Source of the DNA: Cerioporus squamosus
Taxonomy: Eukaryota; Basidiomycota; Agaricomycetes; Polyporales; Polyporaceae
Direction: 5' to 3'
DNA length: 64,000 bases
NCBI GenBank assembly: GCA_022592435.1
Contig: JABYQS010000131.1
Span: 1 to 64,000 of the forward strand
In this document: piece by piece, positions 58,206 to 64,000 of the stretch
Layout: every line of letters begins with the position of its first letter
Numbering within the stretch: position 1 is the stretch's first letter
The notes under the pieces: model-generated
Databases searched by the model: none
What the model saw: the letters and a program-made list of their open reading frames with translations, nothing else
Told to the model about the DNA's origin: nothing
Position numbers and translations under genes: made by a program

Positions 58206-60425
58206 CTAGAAGAAGCGCGTCGTGTCCGGGTGGAAGCGGTTGGCTGTCCGCATCACGACGATACCGCCAGTGAGACTTGACCACTGCAACGTACACAACC
58301 TCATCAGTCTCTTACGCACAGCTCACGGAGCACTTGATGACGTACCCCATTGCCTATGAAGACCTGCGCGCGCTGCCCGACAAGCATATCCATCGCCTGC
58401 GCGACATACTTCTGCTCCCAGTTAAGCACCAGGTCCCTGCTGCTCGCCACGTGCTTGAAGCCGGCGCCAGCGCCCGTCAGCGCAGCCTTGAGCTCCTCGA
58501 CCCACTCCACGGCACCGTTCGTCATGATGTACACCTTGTCGAGCCCGTGCGCGGCCTCGCTCTGCTGCACCTCGCGCACGCGCGCGACGATCTGCTCGAT
58601 GCTCGGGAAGCAGTGCTGGCGGTAGATCGCGTAATTCTCGGGCGTGTTCTCGCCCCAGCTGCCGCCCGCGGGCGGGTCGAACTGCTCGAGCTGCGGGAGG
58701 CCGTTGAACGCGAGGAAGGAGCTCGACCACTTGGCGAGGTGCTCGCAGTGCCCCTCGTAGTCGCCCCGCCGGAGGTGCAGCACGAGCAGGCCCTTGAGCT
58801 CCGTGTACCGCTCTGCGTTGGAGGTGTACGGGATGGTGGAGAGCGGGGGCTCGAAGACGGTCGTGGGCGAGATCACTTCGCGGTTGTTGTCGAACGCGAG
58901 CTCGACGAGCGGGGACCAGCCGAACTGCGTCAGGATCGGGGAGGCTGCGAAGTCGGCCCAGGCTTCGTGCAGGGCGTGGCGATCGCCGAACGTGCTGTAT
59001 CGTGCAGAAGCGACGTGCGTCATTCAGTTGTAGAGTAGATGAGGGGGAGAAAGATACGTACACCCAATCATAGATGGCTGAGCCGTCGGAGACAGCGACG
59101 CACTGGTCATCGACGTCGGCGAGCTTGGCCACCCAGGCCTTCGTGACAGGCTCTATCATCCATGAACCGATGTCTTTGTGGACGCCTTCGCGGTCGATGG
59201 ATACGGTACGACCGTCGCAGACTGTGTGCCAGTACTGCTCTGCAATTGCAGGAGGCGCGTGTTGACCAGGCGGGAAGGGTGCGCCGACTATTGGACCTAA
59301 AACAGATGGCCGGTGTGAGCATTTCGTACGGATCGTGGTGATTGCATGTGAGGCTTGAAGGGAAAAAGAGTACGAGATACGAGAGACGGCCCCGCGGCTT
59401 AGTGGCCAATGAAAGGCGGCTTGAGAACACGCATGGGTCCTCGTCTGGTGGTGAGCAGGGTCTCAGACGCATTACCTTTCGGCGCTGTTCAGCAACGCAC
59501 AGAGACGGCCAAAGTTATGCATCGGGATTTGCTCTGAATGCAAGACCCGCTCCGGAATTAAGGCACCCCGCTAGAGGTAGCAGCCCAGTACCATGGAGAG
59601 TGGCGATTCCCCGCTGACAGCACAAAGATGAACATGAAGCGCCCAACGGTGACGTTGTGGCGTAGATACAGGACGCTTATCTAAGTGAAAGCCTCTCGAC
59701 ACGGAGATGCATGCGGATGAACGCAGCGGGTATGCATGCGGATGAACGCAGCGGGTATGCATGGAAGGGTTGCTCACCTCGGATAAGCGCGGTCAGAGGG
59801 ATGCGCGAGGGAATAGGCTTCCCAGCGTAGTCGGCATAATCCTCGGATGGGTTATCGTTCCAGGTATAGTTATAGAAGACGAACCTAAGTACGAAGCAGC
59901 TCTGTTATCCTGTCAAACATGAGTAGGAAGGGTATACGCACGCTCTGTTTGTCTTGTATGCCAGATACGCGTTCAGCAGGATCTCCTGCATAATATTGCC
60001 CCATCCGGAACCTGTCCATCAACCCCGCAAGCTGAGCATCGGATCCTTGGGGCGGCATGGAAGCGTTGGTAGATCATACCTCGACTGTGACCAGGCACGA
60101 AGAAGAACTTAGGCTCCGCCTCGTGCGATGGCGCATGCCAATGGTGTTGTGGCAACCGGAGCTCGTATTCATGGTACTGCGAGTATAGTGGTGGCAATCT
60201 TGCACCTGGCCATCGTGAAGAGGTTCGTTCCTGGCCAGCAATGGGAGATTCAACGATAACTTCCGAGCGGAAGTAGAGCATGCGGAGGAGAAGCGTGAAG
60301 GCCACGAAGCCTGTCAACCCGAAGACCAGGTACCTCTTGGCCACGAAACGGAGGAACATGAGGGTATTATCGGGTTTCGCTGGGAAGCCATTGCCGTCCT
60401 TCACGTTCATGGGCAGGACCGCCAT
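58206..60425 (-). CDS. Type II membrane protein, O-fucosyltransferase-like
   Basis: Exons 60425-60080, 60011-59942, 59884-59778, 59296-59062, 58994-58346, 58283-58206; 494 aa, intact. A short cytosolic start is followed by one membrane helix (VFGLTGFVAFTLLLRMLYF) and a lumenal domain, as in Golgi glycosyltransferases. GSGWGNIMQEILLNAYLAY near the start and the HLRRGDYEGHC motif fit the GDP-fucose-binding superfamily (POFUT/FUT8-like), where the Arg contacts the nucleotide sugar. The final exon TGGIVVMRTANRF also fits. Donor and acceptor specificity cannot be told. Intron 3 (59777-59297) is 481 nt and carries a tandem repeat. Confidence 0.75.
59707..59756. repeat. 25-base direct tandem duplication
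   Basis: ATGCATGCGGATGAACGCAG followed by CGGGT occurs twice in exact tandem inside intron 3 of the fucosyltransferase-like gene, followed by a further partial ATGCATG. Confidence 0.9.
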
Positions 60426-63400
60426 GACGAGGACGAGAGATACGACGGGGAGAGGGGCAAGAGCGACGACTGCGGCCCAACTGCGGCGACATTATGGCTT
60501 CTTGATGCACGGTGAGTGCAGGATCAAGCGCCCGGACGAGCGGTCGAAGCTGTGTTCCCATCAATTCAGATCCAAAAGCGCCCACTGATCCGTCTCTCGG
60601 CACCGCCTCGGCAGCTCACGGTGGCTTGCTCTGCCCGCTCAGTCGGATGCTCGAAGTGAGTACTCTTACTCGCTCTTTGCAATAATTTTGTCAAAGGCTC
60701 GCATTGGCAGCCAAGCATCCGTTCGTTCAACCGCAGCTGATATGGCTTTCAGCTTATCGATACTCGAATGAGCAAGCTCGGACTCATCGCCTCAAGGCAC
60801 CTGGCAGGCTGAGGCTCAGTCTTACAGGCGGTTACGTTACCGGTAGGCTTCAGGTGATGACAACACTCACAGGGAAAACTAGTATTGACATGCCAGGATT
60901 ATAGAAATCATTTCCATGAGCCATTTCTTTCTGCAGGACATACTTCCTGCCTGAGGTTGACCGTGGACTCAGGGCGAACTGCGCTTCGTACTTCCTTGCG
61001 GCATCCGCGTCATTTCACAGATACCAACTCCGCAACTGTGAGATCGACGCGCTCTGCAGGGTCATTGGTACAATTCGAGTGTACCGCGCGGTAGCCGTAC
61101 TCCTTCAGAATTAAATCTTCCTTGGAGATGGCCCGGCGACTGTGGTTAAACAGGAACCGGGCTCTCCTTGTGCGTCCGCGAAGCTACAGCTACATACTGA
61201 TCCCGAACCCCACCCTAACAGCGGAGCGTGTCATCCTCGTGTCTGTCACGCCGTGTGTGACCGTTTCCTGCTGAGATCGTCAGCGTACACTGCACCTCCG
61301 ACAGCCCTTCACTCATTTAATCATAACCACTATGAGCAACTATGACCTACACTGTAACATGTAACTCTCGCTGCAGCGGCCTCGTGTCTTCGGAGTAAAA
61401 GTGACATAAAGCACTGCATCTTGCTACATCACGGCTGCATGCTTGCTCGGTCTTTTTGCCCCGAGTGCCCCCAACGTTCGTAGCTGAATTTAGTAGCCAT
61501 GCTATTGCAAGTCCACTCCGCCGCGACGCTTTTGGATGCCAGCTTCAGGGTGTCTCAGAAGCGCAGAGGATGAACGTTTCGTGGAGTAGTCGCCACTCCG
61601 AAGCAAGTCAAAATTGCTGTTGGAGCATTGTGCCCTGAAGAGAGCCCTGCTGACATGAATGCACTCCAACGCCGTGCACCGCGCGAAAATCGGCGATTAG
61701 CAGAACCGAGTGGTCCTGAAAAGCGTAAGCCAATGAAGGCTCTCGTGCACGACATCTGACAACGCCTGTCTTCGTCCTCGCTTAGCTAGAGTACTATCAA
61801 GATAATTTTTCGACATCGACATAATCCTCATGATAACAAAAGTTAATATGTGAGAGACCCGACAACGTGCATAAATCTGCATACGTACCACTCATCCATC
61901 GTCCGGACAAGGTACACAGCTCGGATCTTGCACACGATCGGCGTTAATTGAGCTTGGATTACAGCAAGTCGTCCGATTCGCTGCGGGAAATGAAGAGCGT
62001 AGGCTGCAGTACGAAGCACTCCTTGACGGCTCACAGCCCCAATTCGGCAGAAGGGAAAGAACACGGCGGCGGGCGTGTTCCATAACCAATCATGAGGCAT
62101 GCACCTTCTTCCAGTCCGCCGGAGAACCCGAAGTTGATGGTGTAGGCCTTGCGGGCGCTGGGAAGACTACCACCATGTCGGTCGGACCGTTCGCCAGGCG
62201 ACTTCGTTTCAAGCCCTGTATGAAAGAACGACAATACATTAGCGCGAATCTTGGTGTGCGAACCAATGCAACGAGGTCCTCGCACACATATACTGATCCC
62301 CGGGCATTAGAAAGCATTGTCCTTCGGCCAGACCACCTGGGGTCCCCGTGAGCGGACCATGTATAAGAAACGTTGCGGCCGAAGTGCCCTCGAAATTGGC
62401 CGAGTCCACCCATGCACGGCGAGATGCCCGGGCTGCACGAGTCCACGAGGCGACCGCTCTGTCTGCGACGCCTCAATCAGGGGAGAGCAGCGACCCGTCA
62501 GTTGCTCGCGTCGCTGATCACGGCGAGCGCAGAGAGCACCTTCACCCAGCCCTCCACCACAGGTCGGGTGCCGGCGGTGGAGTGGCAGCGTTCACGGGTA
62601 TCCCCATCCCCACACTCGGCACTCGGCAGCAGAAGACCCCTCGCCGAATGCGGCGCAGTCCGAACGAGGGACCGAGGGCCATCGGCAAGGCGCCAGAAGT
62701 CGCCGGATGGACTTGACGGTGGGAAGAAGTGGTGGATGAACGGATGGGCGAGATGTCCTGCGATAGCGACATATGATCATTCTGTCCAATCACTCGGGAG
62801 TCCAGACGACTTACTTACCCGCAGACGTCGCGGCCGCATATTTATGCACGCCCCGATTATATTCGACAGGCCTCGAGTTGACGACAGAACAGACTCAAGC
62901 TCACGTCCACATGGCCAATGTATGCATCGGCCGCTGTCGACACTCGCTGCTCGACCGCATGGTCCGCAGAAGTGAACATAATGAAGGACCACTCATAAGC
63001 CATGTTCCCAGGGCACGATCCCAAGGGCTGTGATGGCTGACAAGCATGCATCAGACGGTGCACCGGTAGAAGTACATGCATTGCTTACACGGAAGAATCT
63101 CCATAGGACGAAGGATAGCACGGGTGAACCGAAGCCAACATCGTCGTCATTTGCACGCGGAGTGCTCGCCTTCGATGTTTCGGCCGGGATGTGCCTATAT
63201 TAACCGTTTGGCGAGAGCGGGCCACCATTTCCCCCATCTCCCGCTCGAGGCTTGCTTCCTAGGATCTGTAGAAGCCCACATTGCAAGCTTCGCGAGGCTG
63301 ACGGAAAACGGCCGCATGAACCTTCGTGAGGAGCGCGCCGTGTCCCTGGTGCCGCGGACATGTGCCACATGTGCTGCTCGCAGACACGATCACACATCGA

Positions 63401-63596
63401 TGCAAGGGTGCTGCGATGTTAAATGAAGTATGCAACATGGTGGCAAAGGCCTGCGATGACGCACTCTTTCTCGCGATGCCGACTGGCATACTGCCATTCC
63501 CTGTATAAAACGCGTCCGAGAGAGCATGGAGGCGTCAGCAAAACAGAGCGACTCCCTCTCTACTCGAGCAAGGTCTCCTCTCCACCATCGACAGCG
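60426..63596. other. 3.2 kb region without a supportable gene
   Basis: The longest gap in the window, between divergent starts. Part is AT-richer (60660-61850). A minus-strand fragment at 62031-62285 has a protein-like stretch (KAYTINFGFSGGLEEGACLM) preceded by an acceptor-like TTTCATACAG, perhaps an exon of a decayed or unresolved gene. Nothing else is recognised. Confidence 0.5.
63504..63510 (+). promoter_or_regulatory. TATA box of the edge gene
   Basis: TATAAAA, about 90 bases before the ATG at 63597. Confidence 0.6.
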
Positions 63597-64000
63597 ATGG
63601 CCCACAACAACAACGTGAACGAACTGTTCTTCACCGGTCCGGGTGACCCTCGCCACAAGTGCGTAGCCATCGGGTACCACAACAACGCCCCGGTCGTCTT
63701 CAAATTTGAGACCGTCGACCTACCTCAAGGCACTCGTACGACCGTAGGTCTGTTCCGTCTATCGCTGATCGGAGGACTGAACGAATGAGTGCCAGGTCAC
63801 CTTCAACGAACACGACGAGGTTGCGTTCCTTGATTGGGCTGTGGGCGTCCACCTCGGGTCCGTCCTCAGGGACACGGAGAGGACTCCGATGGCAGACTTC
63901 GTCTCCCACGGCACTTCGAACACGTCAGTGCCTTTACGAACAGACAGCACGATGCAATGTCGGACTTACTCTGAATTGTGACAGCGCCCGACAGTTTCGG
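63597..64000 (+). CDS. Hypothetical protein, 5' part (cut by window edge)
   Basis: Exons 63597-63743, 63796-63923 and 63985 to the edge. The joined frame reads MAHNNNVNELFFTGPGD..., then VVFKFETVDLPQGTRTT, VTFNEHDEVAFLDWAVGVHL, then RTPMADFVSHGTSNTARQF at the edge. No signal peptide. The acidic/aromatic beta-like pattern resembles small fungal-specific domains of unknown function, but I cannot name one. A TATA box and a leader of about 60-90 bases support real transcription. Confidence 0.65.

Overview
The window is nuclear DNA from a filamentous basidiomycete, most likely an Agaricomycete. Three things show this. Genes are split by many GT-AG introns of about 45-70 nt with CTNAC-like branch sites. 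F-box, BTB and HET families typical of mushroom-forming fungi are present. No operon, Shine-Dalgarno, CRISPR array or phage structure is visible. I cannot name the species. I found no tRNA, rRNA or recognisable transposon.

Layout, left to right: formin (-, cut by the edge); membrane PhoD-type phosphatase (+); M1 aminopeptidase (+); a cluster of class-3 secreted lipases (-), three gene copies plus one decayed copy, formed by tandem duplication of a two-lipase unit; mRNA cap methyltransferase (-); a multi-pass membrane protein (-); two convergent F-box-like genes; a GH27 alpha-galactosidase in 22 exons (-); GDSL esterase (+); DJ-1/PfpI protein (-); Cdc25 phosphatase (+); ferrochelatase (-); ATP12 (-) divergent from BUD13 (+); HET-domain protein (+) followed by a three-helix membrane coiled-coil protein (+) and a degenerate repeat; ALKBH1-like dioxygenase (-) divergent from LETM1 (+); BTB protein (+); fucosyltransferase-like type II membrane protein (-); a 3.2 kb gap; and the start of an unrecognised gene (+) cut by the right edge.

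Most of the window is single-copy housekeeping: cell polarity and cell cycle (formin, Cdc25), mRNA capping and splicing (ABD1, BUD13), and mitochondria (ATP12, ferrochelatase, LETM1, probably a long form of the aminopeptidase). Accessory genes sit between these blocks: secreted lipases, alpha-galactosidase, F-box, HET and BTB.

Two themes recur. First, at least ten single-base frame breaks, mostly in short homopolymers, interrupt otherwise well conserved genes, including ones expected to be essential (Cdc25, ferrochelatase). This points to base-level sequence error more than to gene death. Second, very small exons are common: 4 nt in the aminopeptidase; 8, 13, 15, 16, 17 and 17 nt in the alpha-galactosidase; 14 nt in ferrochelatase. 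Exon coordinates come from reading splice signals and protein similarity by eye and may be off by a few bases.
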